Of a DNA stretch of 64,000 nt, positions 23,901 to 37,562 are shown piece after piece; the stretch's first letter is position 1; each line of letters starts with the position of its first letter. The notes under the pieces were generated by a model. It was not told where the DNA came from. It saw only the letters and a program-made list of their open reading frames with translations, and did no database searches. The position numbers and the translations under genes were made by a program. Location of the stretch: contig OY282609.1 in the NCBI GenBank assembly GCA_958298945.1, forward strand, positions 67,800,220 through 67,864,219. The letters are read 5' to 3'. The DNA is from Atherix ibis (taxonomy: Eukaryota; Arthropoda; Insecta; Diptera; Athericidae).

Positions 23901-26900
23901 TCCTTTGTATATTGGGGTTAATTTTCAAGATAATTACCAGCAAGGGATGGTTGGCGATAAAACAACAGTAACGAAAATATTTTAATGAAAAAATATAATA
24001 AAGATTACCAAGAAGACCGTCAAGCATGACGACAACAATATAAGCTAAGAAACCGTTTCAGGCGAAAAGGGTTAATTAAGAAGATAATTATTGTAATCCG
24101 ATATGTCAACACGAATGGAAAAAGCTTAAGCTTCGATCGATTTCATAAAATCCTCCTATTTCTAATTCTTAGACTTCAAGTCTAATCCTTTAAACAATTT
24201 TTGGTTATTTTATAAATTTTGCTTTTTTTTTTTAAAAGATCGTATTTCAAATTATTTTCTGTTCATTTTTATTTATTGTTATTGTTATTTTTTTTTTTCG
24301 AATAATATGGCAAATGTTAATTTCAAAATGAAAATTCTTAATGGAAATTCATTTCTTTAGAAAATAATTATCCGTTAAGGCGATAATGGGGAGTAAAATG
24401 TTATGAATGAAAATATTATTAAGAAATAGGGGTTTAAGTTTCAGAAAGAAGCAATGACCTGAGAAATATTTTGAAAACCTAAAATTTACTAGAGAGGGTA
24501 AACTTTTAAAAAGCCCATAATGTAAAAAAGTTAATTTCAGAGAAATATTCATGTTAGAACAATTTAATTTTCAAAAATAGTTTCGCCTATTATAAGCAAA
24601 ATCTCAATCTAATGATTTCGTAACAATAATTTTTATTAGAAACAAAAATTATTTTAGCTTCACTAACTATGGGAAAACTGTTATTTAATGTTTATTAGTT
24701 AATCTTATACTCTATTTACTATAAATCAAAACTTGGACAACAAATTAAATAATCGAACAAAAATTTATGATATTTTTAAGGAAAGTAGACATAAAAAACA
24801 TTGATAGATTTCAAAGCCAAACAAGATAAAATTACAACAACAATGAAAAAGAGGGGGTATTAAATAAAGGAACGTGTTCATTTAGAAAATACCTTCCCAC
24901 TCCATAGCCAATCTAGAGTTTATTCTAATCTACTTCTTTGAACCTTTAATCATCTGCAAAATGGAGCAGTAAGGATAGAAGCATTTAAGGGATTTTGATT
25001 ATTTGAATTGACTAAATGATGGCTCTTCTCATAATTCCCCTTTTATGTTTTATAAATCATTTTGAATAAGATCCCCAATGTATAGGTAGGCATAAAATAT
25101 TCACCGTAAAAATGTCGGGTAGAAAACCATGATGGTAGAAAATAAATATAAAAGACTAAAAGGGTTGAACTGCGATCGAATATAGAAATTGTAGTATTTT
25201 GTGTATTCATAAAGTGCAAAAACGGATTATTATTCAGAAAGATGAAAACTTTCCTGTATATGGAATCACAATCACATAACTCAATCTAAAAAAGGCAGCG
25301 AAATGTCAACCCCTTTTTGATAAATCTGTTATTTAATTCAAGAATGGAATTTTCGAAATAGAATAAGGGATTGAGAATTTATATTTATACAAAATAGAAT
25401 TTGCAGCGACACTGAATGAGCAATTTTAGTGACACTGCCTAACCCTAAAACCTATTTAAGAAAATGAGAAAAATTGACTTTAGTAAGTGAATGTACTCAG
25501 TTTGTTATTAAATTTAAGCGAAAATATTTTCGAAAAAGTCATGCTAATATTAATAACAAAATATTTAAATAAATGTTAATGGAAATTGAAAACTAAGTTT
25601 TTATTAAAAAAAAAATAATATAATCAATTAACAATTTCAATAAAAAAATAAAAAATCTATAGAAATTAAAATTTTTATTTATGGAAAAAGGATTTTCAAC
25701 AAAAATGTTCAGTAATACAATAAAATAATTTTCAGTAAATTTTTTTAAAAATTTTCAGTTCTTGAAGCCTGTACTTCAGTTTCATTTAAGAACAATTATA
25801 AATTTTTAATATAATTTTTTAATTAAAAGACATACTTGGTAATTTTCCCAAGCAAATATAAAATGTGTAATTAAAATCGTCTTAGAGTTCTATTAAAAAA
25901 GAAGGACTACATCACGTACGATTGTACATTTTTATGAATACAAAATGAATCGGTCCAATGAATCGCAGAATTCATCGAGATGACCATCGGTCTAATATAA
26001 CAAAAGCAGTAATCGGAATAATCGAGAGAATTTGTTAGAATTTTGGTTAGAAAAATTGTCGTTGTCATTATTTTTGTTGTTGTTATATCGCGTTTTCGAT
26101 TAACTATCGGATGCATGGTTTAATTTTTCCATTTTCGTTTGATTCTATGACTGAAATTAATTATTGATTGGAATTCTGAGCTCAATTTTATTTTATTCGA
26201 TGAATTTGAGTGATCACACTATACACAATGTAATTATAGCCTAAAATACCTTCTGGCTGGTTTGTTTACGGCATCCATTCGTTATTACATGTACTACGAC
26301 GTAAAGAGCAGACTTACTCAAGCGCTTAAATGGTACCCCCTATACTTCAGACTTTTGAAGACTTAAAAAATCTTTTGAGGTCTACTTAAAATGGTAAAAT
26401 AGTCAAGCTACTTTTTTGCTGACCAATTGGCCTGTGAAAATCCTTTAGCCTAGTCTACTAGAGAATGTAAATAAATTAAAGTGTAGAGAAGAGTTCTAAG
26501 TATCTTATGTATCTATCATATCAAAATTGACTTAAACTTCTTTTTATGGTCGTAGAATAGGAAAACGTACACTCAGGATAACCCATTTTGCTCAGAAGAA
26601 ACCTACTTTAATCCTAAATACATTGATTCTGAGCCCAAAGTTTTTAAGAATTAAAAAAAAAAAATATTAGAAAACAAAGAGTTCTTACCCCAATCATTCT
26701 CCGTTTTTTTCCAAACACACATACACGGCTATCTACATAATCGTAGATCTAGTTTCGTTAATAAAATAACCAAAATGGGGAACCACTTGTTGAATGAATG
26801 AAAATCAAAAAAGAGACTTTTTCGTTCATTTTTACCACTGACTGCACACTCTCAATGGAAAACGTACACACGCGGCAGACTTGTTTTACGGTCAATTGAA

Positions 26901-27261
26901 GGAAACGATTTTTAATGTTTTCGTATAAAAATTCCACTTTTTTGTTGGTTATTTGTTTAAATTGAAATTTTTGTTCTGATTTCCTGTTAGAAAAAAAATT
27001 AATTTCTTGCTTCATTTGCTTATTTATTCCAACCAAGTAAAATGTATTGAAAATAGATAGGAACTACTTGTTAGCTAGAGCAGGGTCCAAGGGAAGACCT
27101 TGATTATTAGTTTGCACCACTAACTAAACGCTCAACGACATATTAAAGTCTTACAAACTTCTAGGTTCAATGGACATAATAAGATAATTTTTTCAATCTT
27201 CTTCAAAGCTTTTGCATAAACGTTAACATCAAGTAAACTTAAATAGTTTTGTTACTAAAAA
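20951..27261. other. gene-free A+T-rich DNA
   Basis: Very A+T-rich, with many homopolymer runs and scattered single CAGTAAA or TTTTACT words, for example at 22140-22200, 23340-23420 and 25690-25760. No coding sequence or transposon was recognised. Confidence 0.65.
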
Positions 27262-27425
27262 TTTTTTATTAAAAACATTTACTTAAAATTTTTACTGAAA
27301 CTTTCTACTAAACATTCTTACTGAAAAATAATTTTACTGAACATTTTTAGTGAACATTTTTACTGAAAAATAATTTTACTGAACATTTTTAATGAATATT
27401 TTGTTCTTAAATTTTTATTGGAATA
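27262..27425. repeat. degenerate array, inverted orientation (TTTTTACTGAACA)
   Basis: About ten imperfect units of the ACTG-oriented motif, including a local repeat of TACTGAAAAATAATTTTACT at about 27318 and 27361. Confidence 0.8.
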
Positions 27426-30039
27426 TATTGTTTGTAAATTTCAAGTGAGTCTTGAGTTTTTTTTAATGAATATAAAAGTATGGCAATTCCGTTTTGCTTA
27501 GTTTGAATGTATTTCTGTACGAATATTTGTTATTACTGCAAACTAACTAGTGGATGGAGAGATATAATTCCCATAAAGAAATTTTTTCACCCCCGTCAGC
27601 TCTCAGTTGGATCATATTCCAATCAGCAAAGGTAATAAAAACAACTGGTCACTTTGGTTTGATGACTTTTACTATTCGTGTGTGACTGAAAATCGAACAC
27701 ATCAACAATCGAAAAGACCGGTATCGATTCCCTTCAGGAGGGACATACTCGTACGTTTCGGAACATTCAAATATTCATATGTGAGCGTTTTTGCAGAGAA
27801 ATATATTTTTCTCTTCAATAACTTTTATGGACAATATATTCACATAAACTCTGAAAAGCAAATACCCAAAATAATATCGAAAAGATAAAACGGAGTTTTC
27901 GTGTACAAGGTGATTCAGCTGGGAGGCAAGGACAATGAACTAAAACTCTTAGGATAAATGAAACTTTTCGGATTTAAAGATACTCCTCTGTATACAAAAT
28001 AAGTTTAAGAATCGAAGAAAAAAAAATAATGCAGGATAAAATGTAGACGATTTTCGCAGAAACTAAATCGAAAAGTTACTATCGTGCAGGAGTAATCGGA
28101 ATATAACGAGCAGCAGAGAAGAAAACTATAAAAATGAATTTCCTTAAATCAAAAATAATATTCTGGAAAATAATTTTTATATTGACATCTGATCCCAGAG
28201 TGATCGTAATAATCCAAGGGTATGAATGAAGGAAGGGTCATCGTATAAATCAAGTACAGCTGAAGTTCAGATACCGGGAAAGGTCAAAAACAAAAGGGTC
28301 AGCAGCCCACATGAGAATAGTCGGACATATTTTATGCAACTTTTACTACATAGGATGAAAAGGACTCTCTCATGATTTGTAGTTATTCAGATTCTAATAT
28401 AAGGGTTTTTGTTACTTTATTTGTAGTTTACTCAACCATATCTTTGCTGAAGAAGCAATAAAATTTATTTGGTTGTTTTCTATATAAAAGTTTTTACTTT
28501 TGCAAATTTTCTTATTTATTTAATGGCTATGACACGAAATATTGTTTGCTTTACTGATTTAGCTAGAATAAATTGCGTGTTTTCTAAAAAAAAAAAATAT
28601 TTCATTTCTCTATTGATGATGAAATTTCCAATAAAACGGATAAAATATCATTCCTAAAAAATTTGCGTAAGCAGATATTAAGTAAATATTTCTACAAAAA
28701 TTTCTAAAAAATTCTTTAAAGAATTCTAGAAATATTTCAAACAATTTCACAAAATTACCATAAAAAGATTTTTTAGAAATTTACATATTTGAAAACTAAG
28801 AAAACTTTAATAAAAAACTAAAAACTGTAATAAACTTTAATCAATTCTGAAAGATATTTTCTAGATATTCTTATAAACAGAATAAAATATATATGTTTTT
28901 TTTTGGGTACTTAAATATTTTTTTGAAGTTCTTCCTTTAATGGATTTTGTTCAATTTTTTCTAAACCAATTAATTTTTAATTATTTCTTATATGAAGTGT
29001 GATGGTTCTTATAGTTATATGAAATGTTAAAATAGTCTAGAAATTTTTATTTAAATGACTAAATAATGTATAAATTTTCAAACTTATAGCATTGTTCTCC
29101 TTTTCACCTATGAGTCAAAAATATCCCAAAAAGATGTTTCGAATCATAATAAAATTTTCAAAATAAGTATGTACCAACAATATCGGAATGGACTAATATG
29201 AAAACACTCAAATTTTAATCAACAAACAATTCTAAACTTAATTAATATAAGAAAATTAATAGTTGCTTAAGTATGAATTCTCAATAATTAAAATAATTGT
29301 TTCAATTCGCCATAAAATCATAAAAACTCATTTAAATAATTGTACACCCTCTCCACCTCTTGACCATGGATAAAAAAAATTAATATATTTAAAGTACATA
29401 CTATTTTACTACATGAATAATAAAATAATCCTTAGTATCGAAAAATACAAAATAAAATTTATTAATATTATTAAAATTTAAACTAAGAAAAAAAATTAAA
29501 AAATAATTATTATCTTTTGTAACAATATTCCATTCTTAATAGATTTCCGCACTTATTTTAACAAAACTTATCCACTAATTCCAACATTGTAGCTCCACCC
29601 AAAAAATAACCTTGTGGCTATGATATAGAAGGAACTGCAATACAAATTTGCATAGGTAAAAGTTCACAATGACACTCAAAAAGAAAATATTAATAATAAA
29701 CAGAAAAATAGAAAAAATAAATTAAAAATTAATAAAAACTCTTATGAATAAAATTAAAAACAAAAAAAAAATCATTAAAAATTGTTAATAAAATAAAATT
29801 ACATTTATATAAATATACATTCTTGTCACAAAAGAAAGTATTCGCAATCGAATTTTAATTAAGAATTCTAATTAAAATAAATTGTTTTTTTTTTAAATTA
29901 TTAACAAAAATCCATTTTTGAAATTTTCTCTTTCATTAAGATAAATTATCCAATTTAATTAATGAGAAATTTTTATAAAAAATTCAAATAATTGATTTTC
30001 TTAAGTTATAGAAAGAATTTATTTTCTGTTTGCTTTCGA
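27426..30039. other. gene-free A+T-rich DNA
   Basis: A 93-codon frame at 27607-27888 matches no family I recognise and is within chance length. The remainder is A+T-rich with no features seen. Confidence 0.6.
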
Positions 30040-30555
30040 AACTAATATGGTGTGATTGTAAACTTCTGGTAACGAATCATGGGTTTATGACAAAGCTCAA
30101 TCATCCCAATAGAAGCTGTCGCTTCAAGACCGAAAAAAGCGATCAATCGTCCCAACGAGCCAAGACCGAAAAAAGCGCGCCAAGTTCGGTCGAATATGAA
30201 GGTTTTCTTACAGTTTTTTGACTATAGGGGCGTGGTGCACCATGAGTTCTTACCACAGGGTAGAACGGTCTATAAAAAATATTGCCTGCAAGTAATGCGC
30301 AAGTTGCGCGAAGCAATCCGCCAGAAACGCCCGGATTTGTGGAAGAACAAAAATTGGCTTTTGCACCATGATAACAATCGTTGCTTGTGCGCGAATTTTT
30401 GACCAAAAACATCGAAAAGTGCGCGAATTTTTGACCAGATCTGGCCCCTTGTGACTCTTTCTTCTTCCTGAAACAGAGTTTTTGATCCATTTTTTTGAAT
30501 GGGCAAAAATCGAAGACGAGCCAAAACACGTGCAAGCAAAGCAGCTGTCAAAAAT
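30040..30555 (+). pseudogene. 5'-truncated mariner transposase remnant
   Basis: The catalytic half of a mariner transposase is readable across several frames. GNESWVYD stands where the family has GDESW, so the first catalytic Asp is Asn. It continues with EPRPKKARQVRSNMKVFL (about 30155-30210), DYRGVVHHEFLPQGRTV, AIRQKRPDLWKNKNWLL and HHDN (second Asp retained, 30370-30372). In other frames follow LLVREFLTKN and PDLAPCDSFFFLK (third Asp retained). Deletions remove PAHT and the segment before PDLAP. Two short direct duplications add to the damage: CAAGACCGAAAAAAGCG at 30125 and 30161, and GTGCGCGAATTTTTGACCA at 30387 and 30419. The N-terminal helix-turn-helix part and both inverted ends are missing. 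The family usually has about 340 residues; about half remains. Confidence 0.85.
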
Positions 30556-30714
30556 TAACTGAACATTCAAAATGGGCGAACTTGTCGGCATAAGTGAGAG
30601 ACATGAGTACCAATATAACGCCATAAAAGAATCGAAAATCGAATATACGTAAACGTAACCTGCGGAAATACAAAATTCGCGATACATCTAATTTTGCTAA
30701 TTCACTTTTTTTTT

Positions 30715-31270
30715 CAGTAGAAATTATTTCAGTCGATATTTGCAGTCGAAATTTTCAGTTGAATATTTAGTCGAAATTTTCCCTCGAAATACAGTCGAAA
30801 TTTTAGTCAAAGTTTCAGTTGAAATTTCAGTTAAAAATTTCGCAACTTTAATTAAAAATTTCAGAAATTTTCAGTCGAATATTGGGTCGAAATTTTTATT
30901 CGAAATTAATAGAAGTTTTCTGTAGAATTTTTCAGTAGAATTTTTCAAAAGAAATTTTCGGAGAAATTTTTAGTGGAAATTTTGCGGTAAAATTTTTAGT
31001 AAAAACGTCTGTCGAAATTATTTATTCAGTCGAAATTTTAGTCAAAGTTTCAGTTCAAATTTCATTTCAAAATTTCAGAATTTCAATTAAAAATTTCAGA
31101 AATTTTCAGTCAATATTAAGTCGAAATTTTTATTCGAAATCAGTAGAAGTTTTTTGTAAAATTTTCAGCAGAAATTTTTGGAGAAATTTTTAATAGAAAT
31201 TTTGTAGCAGAATTTTCAGTAAAGTTTTCTTTGTAAATTTTCTCTCAAACTTTTTATTAAAATTATTCAT
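30715..31270. repeat. degenerate array with CAGTCGAAATTTT variant and a 235-bp higher-order unit
   Basis: Some forty imperfect 12-14-bp units, many with the variant CAGTCGAAATTTT, begin about 160 bp after the mariner remnant. A longer block (30792 to about 30935) recurs at 31027 to about 31170 with the same internal order (TTTTAGTCAAAGTTTCAGTT, then TTTCAGAAATTTTCAGTC), so a segment of several units was duplicated as a whole. Confidence 0.85.
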
Positions 31271-34200
31271 TACAAATGTTCAGTTATAGTCGTTATTTCA
31301 AATTCTTATGGACGTTCTTGTCAATTTCTTTTCATTCAAATCATATAAATATGTTAAAAATTGATTTAAATAAAAAATATTGCTGGATTTTCCCATTAAA
31401 TATTTGACGCAATAATAAATTGCCTAATGAATCTTCTAATTTAGTTTGCCTGCGTAAACTGACCATTCCATTTTATTATTAATTAGAAAACTACTACATA
31501 CAAAATTGGAAGATTTTTTAGTCAACTTATACGAGTATTTACACAATTGTCTTTGTACTTTCATTGGGATTGATTTTTCCAACAACATGATTTCCAATTG
31601 AGTTTCCGTGCGAACAACTTGCACTAATTAGTCCGATGCGCACATAATCGCGACAACGAAGCGCCACTCATAGTGTATCTGTCACCTATGCACCTCGAAT
31701 GCAGTTTCAGTTCACGACGAATCTTTTATCTGAAAACGAGTCCATTTCCTTTTTTTCATATAATAAAAAGTTTCTCTTTTAACTTTAATTCATTACTTTA
31801 GTAAAAATAAGCCAATTGTCTTTAAGGTGTTTAGAAGTGTGGAAAATAAAGCCAATAGTTCGATAGGACTGTATTAGGAAATGAGGAATTACTAGGAACC
31901 TCCTCTTGTATTGTTCGTTCTAGTAGGTCTTCTTTGATTATTGTCTTCTTAAATATTTTTTGTATCTTCGATTCTTTTTGCAATTTGATTTTCATTTTTA
32001 CTTTTACAAATTTGTTCACTTTTACAATTTTTCTTTCTCTTGGCGCCTCACTAAAAAAGCCTTTTCTTAACATATCTAAATACGTTCTATGCGACAAGAT
32101 ATCCAAATACTTAGATGCAAGTACAATAGTGCATATTCCATTTACGAGTACAAGGCATATTTAACTTTAACGCCAACTGTGTGAAACATAGCAGCACGAT
32201 TACCACAAATAACAAACTATTAAGTGACAATTATGTAAATCGAGGTCTTCTTTCTGTCGACTCTTTAATCCGCTAAACTATTTTCTACTGCTGTAGGTAT
32301 GCCCTTTAAGATTCCTTTTTGAAAGAACAACAAAATAACAATATCGCAAAGGTATGCACTAAATAGCCGGGAATGAGTTAGAACAAATCGAATCGTAGGG
32401 AATTCTTAGTAATTTCGTTTTTAATTTTCATTTAACATGAACGAGTAGAGAATTAGCCAATTGAGACTTGTTAGATGGACACTAAAAAATATTTTAAGAC
32501 AAACAGTAGTAGTTTAGTGGTCGGCAAATAGCACCAATGGTGGTAAACATTTTCCAATCGACAAACAGTCAACTTTGAATTCTTTAAACTTCGCCTTTTG
32601 GCTCTTTCTAGTATTGAATGGGTTTTACAGCTAACCTTTTCTTGAAAGATGTTCTCCCAAAGCCAGTACTAATGTTGATTATCTTAAGATCTTTGCTATT
32701 GATTCTAATATCCTCTCCATAACACAAAGCACACTTTCGTACACAAAATTATCCTTTTCACAGCCGATAGTTTTCGGTTTTATGTCCGTTCATTTCTAAT
32801 TGAATATAGTAATTTATGCATCTTTTCAATAATAGTTCTTTGAAATAACTGCTGCAAATTTAAAGTAATTCAATAAGAAATAGTAACCCAAATTAATGAT
32901 TGTTAAAGCTAAGGGGTATGCATATCTTTAAAAAAAAATTTAAAAAACATTTTTTATTGAAGCAATTTCCTTATAAATTTTGGAGACCAAACGAACAATT
33001 ATCGGGCTCCTCTACAATAATAAGAATTTGTTACATGAACAAATCTTAAAACTATAAACCATAAATTGTGTATTTTATCGCAGCTAATTTCGAACTTATT
33101 AAATTTGTAGGCTTAGTTAATAATCGATTGAGGCTGAAGTATATAAAAAACTTTTGAATCTTCCCTTTCCACAACGAAACAGTACGATTCCAATGGAATT
33201 GCGTTATTTCGATGGAGGCCTGTCCATGTCGTGTTTCGATTTGGTCGTTTTGGGAATCCCAAGAACATGAAGAAAAATTCTTACAAGTTAAGTCTTCCTT
33301 CGGCATCTTTTTCAGTCGATTGGTAATCACTAGTTCCATTGGATTGTAGTAGATTCGTTGGACTTTGGCGACATTGTTGGAGACTCTGTTTTTTTCATTG
33401 AGAACATGTCGACGACACTATGGCGGCGAATTCGAAAATTAACCGCACAGAGTAAAGTTTACTGATTCTTCAAAACAAAAGCATTAAATTAAAGGTTATC
33501 CTTCAATAAAAAACAAAAATTCAGAAATAAGAATAAAAAACGAGACTTTCAGTCTATTATATATATAAAATTTTGTTTTCAACTATCTGAAAAAACTAAA
33601 TATTCAAACCAAACGTAGTTTTAAATTTTTTCCATTAAAAATTACCGCTTAAAATTTTTTGTAAATATGTTTTAGTGAAAATTTTCAATAAAAATATTTA
33701 ATGAAAATTTTAAGTCAATATTATTAACCGAAAGTTTCAGCAAAAACAAAGTTTACTATTAACGTTTATAAAAATTTAAAATATTTTTTATTTAAATTCT
33801 AATTTAGGCCAATGTTAGTATCAGTAAAACTTTTCATAATTCTCCAGCTATTTGGCCGTAGTTGGTTATAGTGACCCTAATTTAAATCCCAATGAATCTT
33901 TACAATATTTAAGATGGAATAGAATAATCTATAGCGCTACTCAATTATATATGGTAGTCTTAAAAAATCTAAATGGCAAATGTTTTTGTACAGATAAAGG
34001 TATGATATTTAACAATAAATAAAAATAAAAATCTTAGAAGAAATGAAACGAGTTAGTTAAATTTAGAGTTTGTGTAACCGTAGTGGTTATCTATAATAGC
34101 TGTCCGCATATTTTACAAAATTGTTTGAATAATTATGGCAACGTCAGTTCTGTTATGAAAAAATCCGGTCGTGTCCATAAATATCAAGCTCATCATATAT

Positions 34201-37200
34201 GGTAGGAACTGATTTTTACTTCTATTTAATTTTTTGATAAATTCAACTTTTATGTTTTAATGAGTAACTAATGCGAGTTTTTTTCATAAATACAATAGTA
34301 TCTCCAAAGTGGTCGATAATAAAACAATTCACTTTACTTAGGAAAGTGTATGGATTAACTATGATTTAAGGATTTTCAAAGGAAAGTAAATCGCTGCAGA
34401 TACTCCTATTCTGAGCTCTTATTTTAACTGATAATCAACTAGAAAGATACTCGAAAAAGGATACTTTTTACCGGTTATTTTCTTAAGCTATTCCAGTAGT
34501 TCCATCAATTTTTATTTAATTTTTAAACATGTTGAAACTCCAAAGATGGAGAACTTGTTAAGAAGCCATACTGTGTTGTGCAGTGGCTGACTTTGGCACA
34601 TTAGCTAATCTACAGTGCATACTTTGTTAGTATCTGATATCGTTAGCTATTAAGTAATAATGGCACGCTTCATAGAAATATTTTTAGATATTCAGACCAA
34701 AACAGATAGATTCCCATATATGAATGTGCGCTCTTGTACTGAACACTTACTCGCTGTTATATCGGCCTGTTCATCTTTGGACTTTATCTTATTTCAATTT
34801 TACTCTCTATCTGCATTAGTACACTATGCTTGTAGATCTAAATTAACAAGTCGTAAAATAAATAATAATGTGAAACGATAACATTACACATAATAATAAA
34901 AAAAAAATTTCTTCGTTTTATTTGTCGTTTATTGCACCACTCATAATAGTGCGAACAGATGTTGAAATTGCATCCAAGTGACACTGCATTAATTACTAAA
35001 CGTTAAACTTGATATGGGCACGAATATGGGGATCAGGCTTCATATTAAATAGAAACCAAAACTGAAATTGAAACTACAACTGTAGTAGAGATTGGCACTA
35101 AGTTTGAAGCCAAGATTGATACTAGTCGAGCTGAATGCAAGTTCGCCTATATCGGTAGAGTACAGCTAAATTCAGGGATCGCATTAATCTATGATCTCCC
35201 TTTTTTTACTAGTAGTACGTGCACAAATTACTACATTAATAGTTATAGTAAAAAAATTAAATAAATAATTACCGAGATAGTCTAGCAATTCTAATCATAC
35301 CCAAGCGATTTAAGGATAAAAAAGTTTTTTTCTTTATTTAACTTACAAGAGTTTATGGCAAACTTCGGTCTCGATTGCGTTCGATTACTTAGAAAACTTA
35401 ATACTATCGTATTAAACGCAGAAATAATTTTGTATTAAAATCCATCGCTAAATTACGAGTATCTTTCAATTTCAATTTAGTTAATTCAGGTGATATTTGC
35501 GTACATTTTGTTGATAGAATATTCAAGTAACATACGAGATTATATATTTTATTTCTGAATACGCGTATGAAAGTGTTATGGTTGAAAAAAATTTACTATT
35601 TTCTTTAAGTAAAATCCCTTGACTTTCACAAATACTAATTTTATGACCCTTTAACAGATCTTGTCAAATAATCAAATTTTTAAAAAAATGCGCTGTACGT
35701 AAAGACCCGATGATTAAGATAGAATATTTATCGAGTCCGTACAGCAGTTTAGGGAAAAGTTTCCTGTTGGTAGACAGGCTGGAATATGCCTTCCCAAAAC
35801 TATCTAGAGATGCAGATATTTTTAACAACGCTCCCAAAGACGGCTGCCAATCTATAGTCTGAAGAGAAGTTTGGAAGTGAAGAGAGACAGTTAAAAATAA
35901 AGAGAATGAACTTCATATTAAGTTAGGGGTGGTAATAACGAAATTATGGAAGGGTATTTAAAAATTAATCTGAATTGGGCTTTCTGAAGATGAAAGGATT
36001 TTCAACAAAGTTTTTTTTACAAAAAATCCAGTTCTATTGCGTGAGATAATTTGAAAATTAACTTTCATAGAATATTTTTACAACACATTTTATAAGAAAA
36101 ATAATTGTTGATTATGTTCTGTAAAATTATTATTGTTGCAGAGTTTTAAATGCAATCGAAAAATTTTATGATTGGCATTTTAAATTTTCTAATTTTTTAA
36201 CAAAAAACTCTTTTTTTTAATGCAGAAAAACTTTTCATCATATTATCCAGAGTAATATGATTCCGTCAGTTTCAGATTAATTTCGATTTATCGAAAAACA
36301 AAATCGATTTAGCATTTTCTCATACTTAAAAATGAAATCTTCTGAATTGAAATAAAATAAAATGAAAAACTTACAAGTATCTTTGAACAAGTCTTATTGA
36401 TCTTTTGCACTCTTGTTCCTTGGACTAGCATCGATACTGTCTTAGTTCCTTATATCCGATACCGGAGAATGAATGGTAATTAAAATGATACTAACTGAAA
36501 AATATATCGCTATGCTTAAAATTTCAATCGTTGACAATATTAAAAATCACGGATTTGCTGTTCTTGCATACGTAATTAAATCTATAAATCGGCCAATTAA
36601 AATAGTTTTAAACAAAGACACAGAAGAACAAGTCGTCGGCAGTATGGATACTCGGCAAAGTCTACGGAGGCTCTATAGACTTAAGATGTTGGAGACTCTG
36701 TATTTTAGTTTTCATGCTTCAACCAAGTGTAATAGTGAATGTACAGAAAGCTAATAATACTTAGGTTAGGATGGTAATAAACGTAAAGGAAGCTGAATTG
36801 ACGACGCCAACTAACAAAAATCTTCACAAAGCGAGACGATGTTTGCTAAAAGTTGGATTGAAAATTCATCAACAGAGAACGCAAACATGGAACTGTGGTA
36901 TTTTCATGAAACGATTTGTTTCTCGCATTTCTGTTCACCTACAATATGGACGAAGGTAGATAATCAATTTCTGAATAAAATCTGACTAAACCTCCCTCCA
37001 ATGATATTAAGGAGTGCAGCCGTAGTTGAAGAAGTTATCGTTCCGACTTGATTTTTATTTTCGAAATGGATCAGAAATTAATCTATTTGTAGAGTATCCT
37101 CCTATCGATTGAATTTCAATATTATGAAGTATATCCACTTGGAACTAAAAATAAAAAGCTGAACGTGGAGTTCGTAAATAAAAAATGGAGCCTGGAATGA

Positions 37201-37489
37201 ACGAAAAAGATTTCTTACTCAACGATCTTCGATTTGAATGATAACCGATATAAATACACTGAAGACGGTAGTTGATCCAATGCTTCGGGTAGTTGCAGCC
37301 TTGATCTTGCAAACCGATAACGAAAAGAACATATTGAAAAATTAATTCTTCAGAAAAAAAAATATAAAAATTGAAGGCACAACTCCCACGATCAATTGAT
37401 GCACGGCCATCCTTCTTTTACGATCTTGCTGCTCGATAAGTTGACAATTTTGTGTTTATATTTTTATTAACGTCTAAAATGTCAATAAA
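31271..37489. other. gene-free DNA, mostly A+T-rich
   Basis: No transposon or host gene was recognised. Two places look less random: a patch at about 33170-33415, richer in G+C and open for about 120 codons on the minus strand (ends 33052), and a plus-strand frame at 36473-36754. Neither resembles a known protein. Weak CAGTAAA-type words occur near 33700. Confidence 0.5.
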
Positions 37490-37562
37490 AAAACTTCACT
37501 AAAAATTTTTATTGAAAATATTTGCTGAAATTTCGATTGAAAATTTTTATTGAAATTTCAGG
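37490..37562. repeat. small array, inverted orientation (TTTTTATTGAAAAT)
   Basis: About five decayed units of the ACTG/ATTG-oriented motif. Confidence 0.65.

Noticed and set aside
30143..30687. Three long minus-strand frames (up to 145 codons)
   Set aside because: They are antisense shadows of the plus-strand mariner remnant, whose conserved words are unmistakable.
36473..36959. Two successive plus-strand frames of 93 and 62 codons
   Set aside because: No similarity to a known family, no splice evidence linking them, and composition close to the background.
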